64,000 nt of DNA from assembly GCF_003853415.1 (NCBI RefSeq), contig NZ_QTPP01000016.1, positions 1 through 64,000 on the forward strand, given 5' to 3'. How positions within the stretch are numbered: position 1 is the stretch's first letter; every line of letters begins with the position of its first letter. This stretch comes from Burkholderia sp. Bp9142 (GTDB taxonomy: Bacteria; Pseudomonadota; Gammaproteobacteria; Burkholderiales; Burkholderiaceae). Position numbers and translations under genes: made by a program. Below are positions 27,315 through 36,915 of this stretch, piece by piece. The notes under the pieces are model-generated. The model was not told where the DNA came from, made no database searches, and was given only the letters and a program-made list of their open reading frames with translations.

Positions 27315-29558
27315 ATGAAGGACCCTTCATCGAGAGACAACGAGCACGACACGGCAACCCGCGGCGACGCGCCCGAATTCACGGTGCGGCCGCTGCCGCT
27401 CGGTCATCGCCTCGGCGAGCTGCAGCTCGACGAGGTGCTGGGCATCGGCGGTTTCGGCATCGTCTACCGCGCATTCGATCGCACGTTGCGGCGCGCGGTC
27501 GCGATCAAGGAATACATGCCGTCGATGCTCGCGACGCGCGGCGGCGACTACACGGTGTCGCTGCGTTCCGAGCGGTTCGCGCAGGCGTTCGACGCGGGAC
27601 GCGGCGCGTTCCTGAACGAGGCGCGCCTGCTCGCGCAATTCGACCACCCGGGGCTCGTCAAGGTGCTGCATTTCTGGGAGAGCCACGGCACCGCATACAT
27701 GGTCATGCCGTTCTACGAAGGGCGCACGCTCAAGCAGCTGCTCGACGGCGGCGTGCGGATGAGCGAGACGCAATTGCGCAACATCGTCGGCGCGCTGCTC
27801 GGTGCGCTCGACACGCTGCATCGCGCGCAATGCTTTCATCGCGACGTCGCGCTCGACAACGTGCTGATCCGCCCGAACGGCAGCGCGATCCTGCTCGACT
27901 TCGGCGCGGCACGCAAGCGGATCGGCGATCTCGTCGACGACGGCGCGATGATGATCAAGCCCGGCTACGCGCCGATCGAGCAGTACACCGACGATCCCGC
28001 GTTCAGCCAGGGGCCGTGGACGGATCTCTATGCGCTCGGCGCGGTGATGCACGCGATGATCACGGGCGAACTGCCGCCCGCGGCCGTCGTGCGCAGCATC
28101 AAGGACACGTACCGGCCGCTCGCGTCGCGCGAGTTGCCGGCCGGCGAGGTGTACAGCCCGGCGTTCCTCGCGGCGATCGATCACGCGCTGCAATTGCGGA
28201 TCCCGGATCGGCCGGAGTCGGTCGCGGCTTTCGCGGCGGAACTCGGGTTGCGGGATGTCGATCGGGCCGGCGGCGGGTATGGTGCGGCCGTCGCGCCGCC
28301 GTCTGCCGCACCAGTTGCCCCAGCTGCCCCAGCTGCCGCCAGCGACAAGCCGGAAGACGGCGCTTCGTCGGCGTCGAAGGCGGCTGCGGGGGCGGGGGCG
28401 TCGTTCGCTTCTTCTCCCGCTTCTTCGTCTGTATCGCAAGCGTCGTCGCCGTCCGCGAAAACGGGGAGCCCCGAAGGGCGTGAAGGTAATGGGGAACGCG
28501 CAAAGGACGCGCAGCGGGCTCAGCAGTCAGCGTCGAAGCCCGAAGCGCATGATGGCGCCGGCATGCGATCGGCAAGCGACGGGACGGACATCGGGCAGCG
28601 CAGTGCAACGGCTAGCGGGAACCTGAACGGAACGGCAGGGCCGATTGCTGGTTCTACTGGTTCTGCTGGTTCTGCTGGTTCTGCTGGTTCTGCTGGTTCT
28701 GCTGGTTCTGCTGGTGCCGCTGGTGCCGCTGGTGCATCCACATCGGCATCCTCGTCAGGCGCATCGCCCCCGTCCCGCGCCCCGCGCCGCCCGTCGTTCA
28801 TCCCGGCCGGCAACCGGCGCATACCCACCTACGTGGGTGGCGCGCTGGCCGCGCTGATCGTTGTCGGCATCGCCGCAACCTATCTGTCGCGACCCGCGCG
28901 TGTCGCAAGCGAACCGGAAGCCGGCGCAAGCCAGCCGCTGGCCGGCGCCGCGTCCTCGGCCAGTGTGCCGGAAGCGATGCTCGCCCAGCATGGTCCGACG
29001 CCGATCGTCGTGCCGCCGTCGAGCCTGCCGGCCGGATCGTCCGCGCAGGTGCCGCCGCCATCGCTGGCCGCCGCGCCCGCCAGCGCGCCTGCAGTCGGGA
29101 CCGCCGCGTCCGCGCCGCAGGTCGCGACGCCCGCCACGGCCGTCGCGGGCGCCACGCCGTCGCAAGCCGGTTCGAGCTCGACGATCGCGCCGGCCGGCAG
29201 CCTCGATGCGTCGGAGCGCGTCGTCAACGTGCCGCCGTCGGAGGCCGCCGCGTCGCCGTCGACCGCACCGGCGTCGCCATCGGACGCCGGCATGGCCGTC
29301 GCCGCAGTCAGCGCGCCGGCCGCAGAGCAGCGTCCGCCGAAGCAGGAAACCGTCCAGGTGCGCTTCAACGTGCGCCCGTGGGGCGACGTGTACGTGAACG
29401 GCGCACGGCGCGGCGCGAGCCCGCCGCTGCGCTCGGTGTCGCTGACGCCGGGCGTCTATCAGATCGAGATCCGCAACGGCTCACTGCCGCCGTTGCACCG
29501 CACCGTGGCGATCGACTTCGGCAGCAAACCGGTCAGCATCGACTATGCATTCGAATGA
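27315..29558 (+). CDS. membrane-bound Ser/Thr protein kinase of the T6SS (PpkA/TagE-like)
   Basis: 747 residues. The N-terminal ~270 form a Hanks kinase: glycine loop GIGGFGIVYR near residue 42, Lys65 in AIKEY, HRD at 175-177, DFG at 195-197, all intact. A long Ala/Ser/Pro linker (residues ~300-500) includes a 9-bp tandem repeat. It leads to one transmembrane helix (YVGGALAALIVVGIAATYL, ~506-524) and a second low-complexity periplasmic linker. A C-terminal PEGA-like domain (VQVRFNVRPWGDVYVNGARR) closes the protein. It should phosphorylate TagH and sense the periplasm. The ATG at 27315 has AGGTGG upstream; 27294 is an earlier alternative. Confidence 0.88.
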   Translation: MKDPSSRDNEHDTATRGDAPEFTVRPLPLGHRLGELQLDEVLGIGGFGIVYRAFDRTLRRAVAIKEYMPSMLATRGGDYTVSLRSERFAQAFDAGRGAFLNEARLLAQFDHPGLVKVLHFWESHGTAYMVMPFYEGRTLKQLLDGGVRMSETQLRNIVGALLGALDTLHRAQCFHRDVALDNVLIRPNGSAILLDFGAARKRIGDLVDDGAMMIKPGYAPIEQYTDDPAFSQGPWTDLYALGAVMHAMITGELPPAAVVRSIKDTYRPLASRELPAGEVYSPAFLAAIDHALQLRIPDRPESVAAFAAELGLRDVDRAGGGYGAAVAPPSAAPVAPAAPAAASDKPEDGASSASKAAAGAGASFASSPASSSVSQASSPSAKTGSPEGREGNGERAKDAQRAQQSASKPEAHDGAGMRSASDGTDIGQRSATASGNLNGTAGPIAGSTGSAGSAGSAGSAGSAGSAGAAGAAGASTSASSSGASPPSRAPRRPSFIPAGNRRIPTYVGGALAALIVVGIAATYLSRPARVASEPEAGASQPLAGAASSASVPEAMLAQHGPTPIVVPPSSLPAGSSAQVPPPSLAAAPASAPAVGTAASAPQVATPATAVAGATPSQAGSSSTIAPAGSLDASERVVNVPPSEAAASPSTAPASPSDAGMAVAAVSAPAAEQRPPKQETVQVRFNVRPWGDVYVNGARRGASPPLRSVSLTPGVYQIEIRNGSLPPLHRTVAIDFGSKPVSIDYAFE
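28650..28730 (+). repeat. 9-bp tandem repeat in the kinase linker
   Basis: Nine consecutive 9-bp units: GGTTCTACT once, GGTTCTGCT six times in perfect array, then GGTGCCGCT twice. They encode Gly-Ser/Ala-Ala(Thr) triplets. Because the unit is a multiple of three, copy-number change keeps the frame and only alters linker length between the kinase domain and the membrane helix. Confidence 0.95.
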
Positions 29559-30666
29559 CGTCAGCCAGGCGGCGCTGGCCGCCGCATTGTCCTCGCCGTC
29601 GCCCGGCCTGCCGGCGGCGACACCGCGCGCCGACCTGATCGGCCGGCTGCTCGCGGACGTCGCGCCCGATGCGCCGTGCGGCGAGAACCTCGAATACGAC
29701 GCCGATTTCCTGCAGCTTCAGGAACGCGCGACCCCGCGCGCCGAGCAGCAGTACGGCGACACCGTGATCCCGGCCGAGACGCCCGACTGGCGCGCGATCG
29801 AGCGCCTCGCGCTCGCGCTGAGCGCGCGGACGAAGGACCTGCGCGTCGCCGCGTATCTCGCGCGCAGCTGGACCGAGCAGCACGGCATGCCCGGCTACGT
29901 GGACGGGCTTGCGGTCGTCGCGGGCCTGCTCGAGCGCTGGTGGGACGAACTTCATCCGCGCCTCGACGCCGACGGCGAACCAGACCCGACACCGCGGATC
30001 AACGCGCTCGCCGATGTGGCCGGCGCGCACGAGTGTGCGCGTGCGGCGCGGCGCCAGCCGCTGTTCGACGGCGGCCCGAGCGTGCGCGACGCCGAACGCG
30101 CGCTCGACGGCCGCGACGAAGCGGGCGGCCCGGCGGCAGGCAGTCGCGACAGCCTGGTCGCCGCGCTGTCGACCGCACGCGACGACGGCCGCGTGCCGAT
30201 CGACGCGGTGCACGCCGCGCTGCGCGCGCTGGACGCGATCCGCGCGCGCGTGACAGACCGGCTCGGCAGCGAATGGGCGCCGGATGCGAGCGATACGGAG
30301 AAGGCGTTGCAACGCATCGTCCGCGAGATGCCGGAGCCGGCGTCGGCAGTGCAGCCGGCCGCACCGGACGGTTCGACGCCGGTTGCGCCGGCCGCGTCCG
30401 GCGCCGCGCAAGCCACATCCGCGCCGACCGCTTTGCCGAACGGACGGGCCTGGCGTGACGCCGAGGTCACGAGCCGCGACGACGTGCGCCTCGGCCTCGA
30501 CAAGATGTGCCGCTATTTCGAACTGCACGAGCCGAGCCACCCGGCGCCGCTGCTGCTGCGGCGCGCGCAGCGGCTGCTCGCGCTCGACTTCTACGAAATC
30601 ATCCGGGATCTCGCTCCGGAGAGCCTGCCGAAGCTGGACCTGCTGAGCGGCGAGCGGAGCGAATGA
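29545..30666 (+). CDS. tssA: T6SS protein TssA
   Basis: 373 residues. The ImpA N-terminal domain is clear (GENLEYDADFLQLQERA near residue 44, PDWRAIERLALALSARTKDLRVA near 77). The short C-terminal part (GRAWRDAEVTSRDDVRLGLDKMCRYFELHEPSHPAPLLLRRA) is of the short-TssA type. TssA organises the baseplate and sheath polymerisation. The ATG at 29545 lies 14 nt inside the kinase gene. Confidence 0.93.
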   Translation: MHSNDVSQAALAAALSSPSPGLPAATPRADLIGRLLADVAPDAPCGENLEYDADFLQLQERATPRAEQQYGDTVIPAETPDWRAIERLALALSARTKDLRVAAYLARSWTEQHGMPGYVDGLAVVAGLLERWWDELHPRLDADGEPDPTPRINALADVAGAHECARAARRQPLFDGGPSVRDAERALDGRDEAGGPAAGSRDSLVAALSTARDDGRVPIDAVHAALRALDAIRARVTDRLGSEWAPDASDTEKALQRIVREMPEPASAVQPAAPDGSTPVAPAASGAAQATSAPTALPNGRAWRDAEVTSRDDVRLGLDKMCRYFELHEPSHPAPLLLRRAQRLLALDFYEIIRDLAPESLPKLDLLSGERSE

Positions 30667-30725
30667 GGCAGACCGCCGGGCGGCGGCCACGTACGCGCAA
30701 CCTGATCGATGTGAAGGAGTGGACG

Positions 30726-31280
30726 ATGACGGACAGAACCAAGGCGGCAGGCAGCGGACAGAAGTTCATCGCGCGCAATCGGGCGCCGCGCGTGCAGATC
30801 GAGTACGACGTCGAGACCTACGGCGCCGAGCGCAAGGTGCAGCTGCCGTTCGTGATGGGTGTCATCGCGGACCTGGCGGGCAAGCGTGCCGAACCGCTGC
30901 CGGACCTGCCGGAGCGCAAGTTCCTCGAGATCGACGTCGACAACTTCGACGAGCGGATGAAGTCGGTCGCGCCGCGCGTCGCGTTCCAGGTGCCGAACAC
31001 GCTGACGGGCGAAGGGGTGCTCAGCGTCGACATGACGTTCGAGCAGATCGACGATTTCTCGCCGGCGGCGATCGCGCGCAACGTCGACGCGCTGCGCCGG
31101 CTGCTGGATGCGCGCACCGAGCTGTCGAATCTGCTGTCGTACATGGACGGCAAGCACGGCGCCGAACAGCTCATCGAGCGCGCGATCAACGATCCCGACC
31201 TGCTGAAGACGCTCGTGCGCGAACCGCATGCCGGCGCGCAGGACGGCGACGCGACCCGACCGGAGGCCCGCGATGAATGA
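30726..31280 (+). CDS. tssB: T6SS sheath small subunit TssB
   Basis: 184 residues. The family core RVQIEYDVETYGAERKVQLP and FVMGVIADLAG lie near residues 20-50, followed by KFLEIDVDNFDERM. TssB pairs with TssC to form the contractile sheath. GAAGGAG precedes the ATG at 30726 at normal spacing. It overlaps tssC by 8 nt. Confidence 0.96.
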   Translation: MTDRTKAAGSGQKFIARNRAPRVQIEYDVETYGAERKVQLPFVMGVIADLAGKRAEPLPDLPERKFLEIDVDNFDERMKSVAPRVAFQVPNTLTGEGVLSVDMTFEQIDDFSPAAIARNVDALRRLLDARTELSNLLSYMDGKHGAEQLIERAINDPDLLKTLVREPHAGAQDGDATRPEARDE

Positions 31281-32790
31281 CCCTGTCCAGTCCCGCGCCG
31301 ATACGCGCGACGCACGCGACGCCGCGCAACCGGCCGCCGCACGCGGCGAATTCGCCGCGCTGCTGCAGAAGGAGTTCAAGCCGAAGACCGCCGAGGCACG
31401 CGAGTCGGTCGAACGCGCGGTGCGCACGCTCGCCCAGCAGGCGCTCGAACATACGGTCGGCATGACGACCGACGCCTACGGCAGCGTGAAGCAGATCATC
31501 GCGGAGATCGACCGGAAGCTGTCCGAGCAGATCAACCAGATCCTGCATCACGACGAATTCCAGACGCTCGAAGGCGCGTGGCGCGGCCTGCATTACCTCG
31601 TCACGCACACCGAGACCGACGAGCTGCTGAAGATCAAGGCCTTGCCGGCATCGCGCAACGAGGTCGGGCGAATGCTCAAGCGCTACAAGGGCGTCGCGTG
31701 GGACCAGAGCCCGCTGTTCCGCAAGATATACGAGGAGGAATACGGGCAGTTCGGCGGCGAGCCGTTCGGCTGCCTCGTCGGCGACTTCTACTTCAATCAC
31801 AGCCCGCCGGACGTCGAGATGCTCGGCGAGCTGTCGAAGATCGCGGCGGCCGCGCACGCGCCGTTCATCGCGGGCGCGTCGCCCGAGCTGATGCAGATGG
31901 ATTCGTGGCAGGAGCTGTCGAATCCGCGCGACCTGACCAAGATCTTCCAGAACACCGAATACGCGGCGTGGCGCAGCCTGCGGCAGTCCGAGGATTCACG
32001 CTACGTCGGCCTCGCGATGCCGCGTTTTCTCGCGCGGCTGCCGTATGGGGCACGCACCCATCCGGTCGACGAATTCGACTTCGAGGAAGACACCGATGCC
32101 GCGAACCACGACCGCTACACGTGGGCGAATTCGGCTTACGCGATGGCCGCGAACATCAACCGTTCGTTCAAGCAGTACGGCTGGTGCTCGTCGATCCGCG
32201 GCGTCGAATCGGGCGGGGCGGTCGAAGGGCTGCCGAGCCATACGTTCCCGACCGACGACGGCGGCGTCGACCAGAAATGCCCGACGGAGATCGCGATCAG
32301 CGACCGCCGCGAGGCCGAGCTCGCGAAGAATGGCTTCATGCCGTTCGTACACCGGAAGAACTCGGATTTCGCCGCGTTCATCGGTGCGCAGTCGCTGTAC
32401 CAGCCCGCCGAGTATCACGACCCCGACGCGACCGCGAACGCACGGCTGTCCGGCCGCCTGCCTTACCTGTTCGCGTGCTGCCGTTTCGCGCACTACCTGA
32501 AGTGCATCGTGCGCGACAAGATCGGCTCGTTCCGCGAGCGCGACGACATGGAGCGCTGGCTGAACGACTGGATCATGAACTACGTCGACGGCGACCCCGT
32601 GAACTCGTCGCAGGAAACCAAGGCGCGCAAGCCGCTGGCGGCCGCGCAGGTGGTCGTCGACGAGGTCGAGGACAACCCCGGCTACTACACGTCGAAGTTT
32701 TTCCTGAGGCCGCACTACCAGCTCGAAGGGCTCACCGTGTCGCTGCGGCTGATCTCGCGGCTGCCGTCCGCGAAGGCGGCCAACGCGTGA
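31273..32790 (+). CDS. tssC: T6SS sheath large subunit TssC
   Basis: 505 residues. Family blocks include FQTLEGAWRGLHYLV, GCLVGDFYFNHSPPDVEML, and the C-terminal NPGYYTSKFFLRPHYQLEGL near the end, all at expected positions. It forms the sheath with TssB around the Hcp tube. The ATG at 31273 overlaps the end of tssB, suggesting translational coupling of the 1:1 subunits. Confidence 0.97.
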   Translation: MNDPVQSRADTRDARDAAQPAAARGEFAALLQKEFKPKTAEARESVERAVRTLAQQALEHTVGMTTDAYGSVKQIIAEIDRKLSEQINQILHHDEFQTLEGAWRGLHYLVTHTETDELLKIKALPASRNEVGRMLKRYKGVAWDQSPLFRKIYEEEYGQFGGEPFGCLVGDFYFNHSPPDVEMLGELSKIAAAAHAPFIAGASPELMQMDSWQELSNPRDLTKIFQNTEYAAWRSLRQSEDSRYVGLAMPRFLARLPYGARTHPVDEFDFEEDTDAANHDRYTWANSAYAMAANINRSFKQYGWCSSIRGVESGGAVEGLPSHTFPTDDGGVDQKCPTEIAISDRREAELAKNGFMPFVHRKNSDFAAFIGAQSLYQPAEYHDPDATANARLSGRLPYLFACCRFAHYLKCIVRDKIGSFRERDDMERWLNDWIMNYVDGDPVNSSQETKARKPLAAAQVVVDEVEDNPGYYTSKFFLRPHYQLEGLTVSLRLISRLPSAKAANA

Positions 32791-32849
32791 GCGGCAAGCG
32801 TCGTTCAATCCAGCATTCAACCTGATTTCGCACCGAAACGGAGACGGCA

Positions 32850-33341
32850 ATGGGCGTGGCAATGTTTATGAAGGTGGACGGCGTGACCGGCGAATCGGCG
32901 GACGCGCAGCACAAGGGCTGGACCGACATCGAATCGTTCACGTGGGGCGCGAGCCAGCCGGGCGCGATGGCGAGCGGCAGCGGCGGCAACGCTGGCAAGG
33001 CGAGCTTCAACGATCTCGTCGTGGCCGCCTACATGGACAAGGGTGCGCCCGCGATCATCAAGAACTGCGCGAGCGGCAAGCACTTGCCGAAGGTCGAGAT
33101 CTCCGCGTGCAAGACCGGCGGCTCGCAGATCGAGTTCATGCGGGTGACGCTGCAGGAAGTGCTCGTCACGTCCGCGCAGGTCGCGGGCATCGATCCCGGC
33201 GACGCGGCCGACCGTTTGATGATGCATTACGGCTTCCAGGCTGCGAAGGTGAAGAAGCAGTACTGGCAGCAGAACGACAACGGCGGCAAGGGCGCCGAGG
33301 TGTCGGTCGGCTGGAACATCAAGGAAAACACCGAGATGTGA
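32850..33341 (+). CDS. hcp: T6SS tube protein Hcp (TssD)
   Basis: 163 residues, one Hcp domain: MFMKVDGVTGES start, HKGWTDIESFTWGAS, then KASFNDLVVAAYMDKGAP and a C-terminal KEVSVGWN-like strand (GAEVSVGWNIKENTEM). Hcp hexamers stack into the inner tube and can carry small effectors. GGAG precedes the ATG. No C-terminal toxin extension is present. Confidence 0.97.
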   Translation: MGVAMFMKVDGVTGESADAQHKGWTDIESFTWGASQPGAMASGSGGNAGKASFNDLVVAAYMDKGAPAIIKNCASGKHLPKVEISACKTGGSQIEFMRVTLQEVLVTSAQVAGIDPGDAADRLMMHYGFQAAKVKKQYWQQNDNGGKGAEVSVGWNIKENTEM

Positions 33342-33351
33342 CGGGGGGCCG

Positions 33352-33906
33352 ATGACGATGGACGATCCCGACGCCCGCGACGGCCGGCACCACGGCATGC
33401 GCGACCGGCTGCAGCCCGCGCTGCTCGACCGGCTGACCGACGACGCACCGCAGCGCACGACCGATTTGCCCGGCACGCAATGGATCGGCGCCGAGCGCCT
33501 GCGCGCGGCCGTGCTGCGCGATCTCGCGTGGCTGCTCAATACGCGCAACGGCGAGGACGGCTTCGTCGACTGGGCCGCGTTCGCGCACGCGCAGGCGTCG
33601 GTGCTCAATTACGGGATGCGGCCGCTCGTCGGCAAGCCGATGTCGGGTGTCGAACGCATGTCGGTCGAGGCGTCGATCCGCGACGCGATCGTCCGCTTCG
33701 AGCCGCGCATCGCGCCCGACAGCGTCGAGGTCCGCAGCGTGACCGACGCACCGGGCGGCCGGGCCGGCGAACGACGCCACAACGTGCTGCTGTTCGAGAT
33801 TCGCGGCACGCTGTGGTCGATCCCGCATCCGCTCGGATTCGTGCTGCGCTCCGACCTCGATCTCGAGACGGGCGCGATGTCGCTGCAAGCCGTGGCGGGG
33901 GGCTGA
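33352..33906 (+). CDS. tssE: T6SS baseplate protein TssE (gp25-like)
   Basis: 184 residues with the GPW/gp25 fold: LRAAVLRDLAWLLNTRNGED, then VLNYGMRPLVGKPMSGVERMSVEASIRDAIVRFEPRI. It nucleates the sheath at the baseplate. ATGs at 33352 and 33358 are both possible. The stop is 4 nt before tssF. Confidence 0.94.
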   Translation: MTMDDPDARDGRHHGMRDRLQPALLDRLTDDAPQRTTDLPGTQWIGAERLRAAVLRDLAWLLNTRNGEDGFVDWAAFAHAQASVLNYGMRPLVGKPMSGVERMSVEASIRDAIVRFEPRIAPDSVEVRSVTDAPGGRAGERRHNVLLFEIRGTLWSIPHPLGFVLRSDLDLETGAMSLQAVAGG

Positions 33907-33910
33907 CGCG

Positions 33911-35782
33911 ATGGATACGCGCCTGCTCGACTACTACAACCGCGAACTCGCGTATCTGCGCGAGCTCGGCGGCGAATTCGCGCAGCAGTTCCCGAAGGTC
34001 GCCGCGCGGCTGCGGCTCGACGAATCGGGGCCGCCCGATCCGTACGTCGAACGGCTGCTCGAAGGCTTCAGCTTCCTCACCGCGCGCGTGCAGCTGAAGA
34101 TGGACGCCGAGTTTCCGCGCTTCACGCAGGCGCTGCTCGATGCCGTGTATCCGGGCTATCTCGCACCGTTGCCGTCGATGGCGATCGTGCGGTTCGCGCC
34201 GATGCTGAACGAAGGCAGCCTCGCGCAGGGCTGGCGGCTGCCGGCCGGCACGGCGCTGCGCGCGCGGCCGGCCGCGTCCGAGCAGACCGCGTGCGAATTC
34301 CGCACCGCGCACGACCTGACGCTGTGGCCGCTCGAGCTGACCGATGCGGCCGTCACCGGCGCGCCGTCGTGGCTGCCGCGCGGCGCGGTGCCGGCGCGCC
34401 AGGACGTGCGCGGCACGCTGCGCATCCGGCTCAAGGCGCGCGGCGGCGCACGACTTTCGCAACTGCCGCTCGATCGGCTGGCTTTTCATCTCGCGGGCCC
34501 CGAGCGCGACGCGCTGCACCTGCTCGAACTGATCGCCGCGCATGCGCTCGGCGTCGTCTGCCACGACCCGGGGCAGCCGCCGCGCTGGCTGCACACGCTC
34601 GACGCCGACGCGATCGTCCACGAGGGTTTCGATCCGGCGCAGGCGATCCTGCCCGACGATGGGCGCAGCTTCCACGGCTACCGGCTGCTGCGCGAGTATT
34701 TCGCGTTTCCGGTGCGCTTCCTGTTCTTCAGCATCGGCGGGCTGCGCGCCGCGCTCACGCGCGCCACCGGCGACGAATGCGAGCTGACCGTGCTGTTCGA
34801 CCGTCACGACGCGGCGCTCGAGGCGGCCGTCGACGCGCGCCATCTGGCGCTGAACTGCACGCCGGCCGTGAACCTGTTCGCGCGTCGCGGCGATCGCATT
34901 CGGGTGCAGCCGGGCGCGCGCGAGCATCATGTCGTCGTCGACCGCAGCCGGCCGCTCGATCACGAGGTCTATGCGGTGCAGCGGCTCGCGAGCGAGCAGC
35001 GCGACGACGGCCAGTCGCGCGAATTCCGGCCGTTTCATGCATCGTTCGCGAGCGACGACGGCAACTACGGCGCGTACTACACGGTGCGGCGCGAGCCCCG
35101 GCTGGTGTCCGCGCAGGCACGCGCGAACGGCACGCGCACCGGCTACGTCGGCAGCGAAGCCTATGTGTCGCTCGTCGACAGCCAGTGCGCGCCGTACGAC
35201 GAAACGATGCGCTACCTGTCCGTCGACACGCTGTGCACGAACCGCGATCTCGCGCTGCTGCTGCCGCCGGGCGACGCGAACGCGTTCACGTTGCGCATCT
35301 CGGCCCCCGTCGAGCGCATCGTCGCGATTCGCGGCCCGTCGCGGCCGCGCCCGCCGATCGCCGATGCGCAGACGGCCTGGCGGCTCATCCGCCATCTCGG
35401 GCTGGCCCGGCAGACGATGACCGATCTCGACGACGAGGAGGGCGCGCATGCGCTGCGCGAGCTGCTCGGCCTGCACGCCGACCCGGCCGATGCCGCGATG
35501 CGCCGGCAGATCGACGGCGTGCGGCGCGTCGCGTTCTCGCCCGTGTTCCGGCGGCTGCCGGCGCCTGGGCCGCTGATGTTCGGACGCGGCGTGCAGGTCG
35601 ACGTGACCGTGGACGACCATGCGTTCTCCGGCGACAGCCCGTTCCTGCTCGGCGCGGTGCTGGAGCAGTTCTTCGCGCGGCATGTGTCGATCAACGCGTT
35701 CGCCGAATGCGTGCTGACCAGCGCGCAGCGCGGCACGCTCGCGCACTGGCCGGCGCGCATCGGCAGGCGGCCCGCGATATGA
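33911..35782 (+). CDS. tssF: T6SS baseplate protein TssF
   Basis: 623 residues. The VasA/ImpG opening LLDYYNRELAYLRELGGEFA and FPKVAARLRLDESGPPDPYVERLLEGFSFLTARVQLK is diagnostic, and the C-terminal GRGVQVDVTVDDHAFSGDSPFLLGAVLEQFFARHVSINAF fits the family. TssF and TssG build the baseplate wedge. It overlaps tssG by ATGA. Confidence 0.95.
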   Translation: MDTRLLDYYNRELAYLRELGGEFAQQFPKVAARLRLDESGPPDPYVERLLEGFSFLTARVQLKMDAEFPRFTQALLDAVYPGYLAPLPSMAIVRFAPMLNEGSLAQGWRLPAGTALRARPAASEQTACEFRTAHDLTLWPLELTDAAVTGAPSWLPRGAVPARQDVRGTLRIRLKARGGARLSQLPLDRLAFHLAGPERDALHLLELIAAHALGVVCHDPGQPPRWLHTLDADAIVHEGFDPAQAILPDDGRSFHGYRLLREYFAFPVRFLFFSIGGLRAALTRATGDECELTVLFDRHDAALEAAVDARHLALNCTPAVNLFARRGDRIRVQPGAREHHVVVDRSRPLDHEVYAVQRLASEQRDDGQSREFRPFHASFASDDGNYGAYYTVRREPRLVSAQARANGTRTGYVGSEAYVSLVDSQCAPYDETMRYLSVDTLCTNRDLALLLPPGDANAFTLRISAPVERIVAIRGPSRPRPPIADAQTAWRLIRHLGLARQTMTDLDDEEGAHALRELLGLHADPADAAMRRQIDGVRRVAFSPVFRRLPAPGPLMFGRGVQVDVTVDDHAFSGDSPFLLGAVLEQFFARHVSINAFAECVLTSAQRGTLAHWPARIGRRPAI

Positions 35783-36903
35783 AACACGGCACGCCGCCCG
35801 GCGCTCAACCGGCTACCGAGGCCGCACGCCGCGATGCGTGGTGGGCACGGCTGCGTGCCGCGCCGCATGGCTACGACCTGTTCCAGGCATTGCGCTGGCT
35901 CGATGCGCTGTCGCCCGGCCGAGCACCGTTCGGCCATGCCGCGCGGCCGCGCGACGAACCGGTGCGGCTCGGGCAGCAGCCGTCGCTCGCGTTCGCGGCG
36001 TCGATGCTGGCCGGCGCCTGCGACGATGACAATGGCACCGGGCGGCCGCGCATCGCGATTCACGGTTTCGGGTTGTTCGGACCGAACGGTCCGCTGCCGA
36101 CCCACCTGACCGAATACGCACACGAGCGCGCGGCCCAGCATGGCGATCCGACCTTCACCGCGTTCGCGGACCTGTTCCATCACCGGCTGATCCTGCTGTT
36201 CTACCGGGCATGGGCCGACGCGCAGCCCACGGTGAGCCTCGATCGCCCCGGGCGCGCACGGTTCGACGCGTATGTCGCGAGCCTGGTCGGGCGCGCCGCG
36301 CATGGCGACAGGCCGGCCGCGCGGGCCGATGCCGAACGCACGGCCGCCGGCACGCTCGCGCCGCACGCGCTTTATTTCCATGCGGGCCATCTCGTACGGC
36401 ACACGCGCAATCCGGAAGGGCTCGTGCAGATCCTGCGGCGTCATTTCGGCGTCGACGCGCGCATCGTCGAGCATGTGCCGCGCTGGGTCGCGATCGAACC
36501 CTCGCAGCGCTGCGTGATCCGCGCGACGCGGCCGACCTTGCGCGTCGGCGGCGTCGCACTCGGCATCGCGGTGCGCGACGCGCAGTCGCATTTCCGGATC
36601 GTGCTCGGGCCGCTGTCGCTCGACGCATACCGGCGCTTCCTGCCGGGCGGCCCGCACGCGCGGCCGCTCGCGCAATGGGTGCGCGAATACGTCGGCATCG
36701 AGTTCGAGTGGGACGTACAGCTCGAACTGGCGGCGGACGCGGTGCCGGCGATCGCGCTCGGCGCGCCGCAGGGTCTCGGCCGTACCGCATGGCTCGGGCA
36801 GCGGCTCGAAGCGGGGCCCGCACGCGATCTCGTCGTCCGTTACGACGCGCGCCGTGGCGGCCCGCCGCGCGCCGGCGCCGCCCTTCATCGAGAAACCGCC
36901 TAA
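35779..36903 (+). CDS. tssG: T6SS baseplate protein TssG
   Basis: 374 residues. Recognised by GYDLFQALRWLDAL near residue 30, FGLFGPNGPLPTHLTEYA near 99, and FADLFHHRLILLFYRAWADAQP near 132. It forms the wedge with TssF and TssE. The start at 35779 overlaps the tssF stop. The tail is somewhat Ala/Gly/Arg-rich but otherwise normal. Confidence 0.95.
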   Translation: MKHGTPPGAQPATEAARRDAWWARLRAAPHGYDLFQALRWLDALSPGRAPFGHAARPRDEPVRLGQQPSLAFAASMLAGACDDDNGTGRPRIAIHGFGLFGPNGPLPTHLTEYAHERAAQHGDPTFTAFADLFHHRLILLFYRAWADAQPTVSLDRPGRARFDAYVASLVGRAAHGDRPAARADAERTAAGTLAPHALYFHAGHLVRHTRNPEGLVQILRRHFGVDARIVEHVPRWVAIEPSQRCVIRATRPTLRVGGVALGIAVRDAQSHFRIVLGPLSLDAYRRFLPGGPHARPLAQWVREYVGIEFEWDVQLELAADAVPAIALGAPQGLGRTAWLGQRLEAGPARDLVVRYDARRGGPPRAGAALHRETA

Positions 36904-36915
36904 ACGGGAACCGTC

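Noticed and set aside
28645..28735. Possible CRISPR or simple-repeat array
   Set aside because: The unit is 9 bp, there are no spacers, and it is in frame inside the kinase gene. It is a coding tandem repeat.
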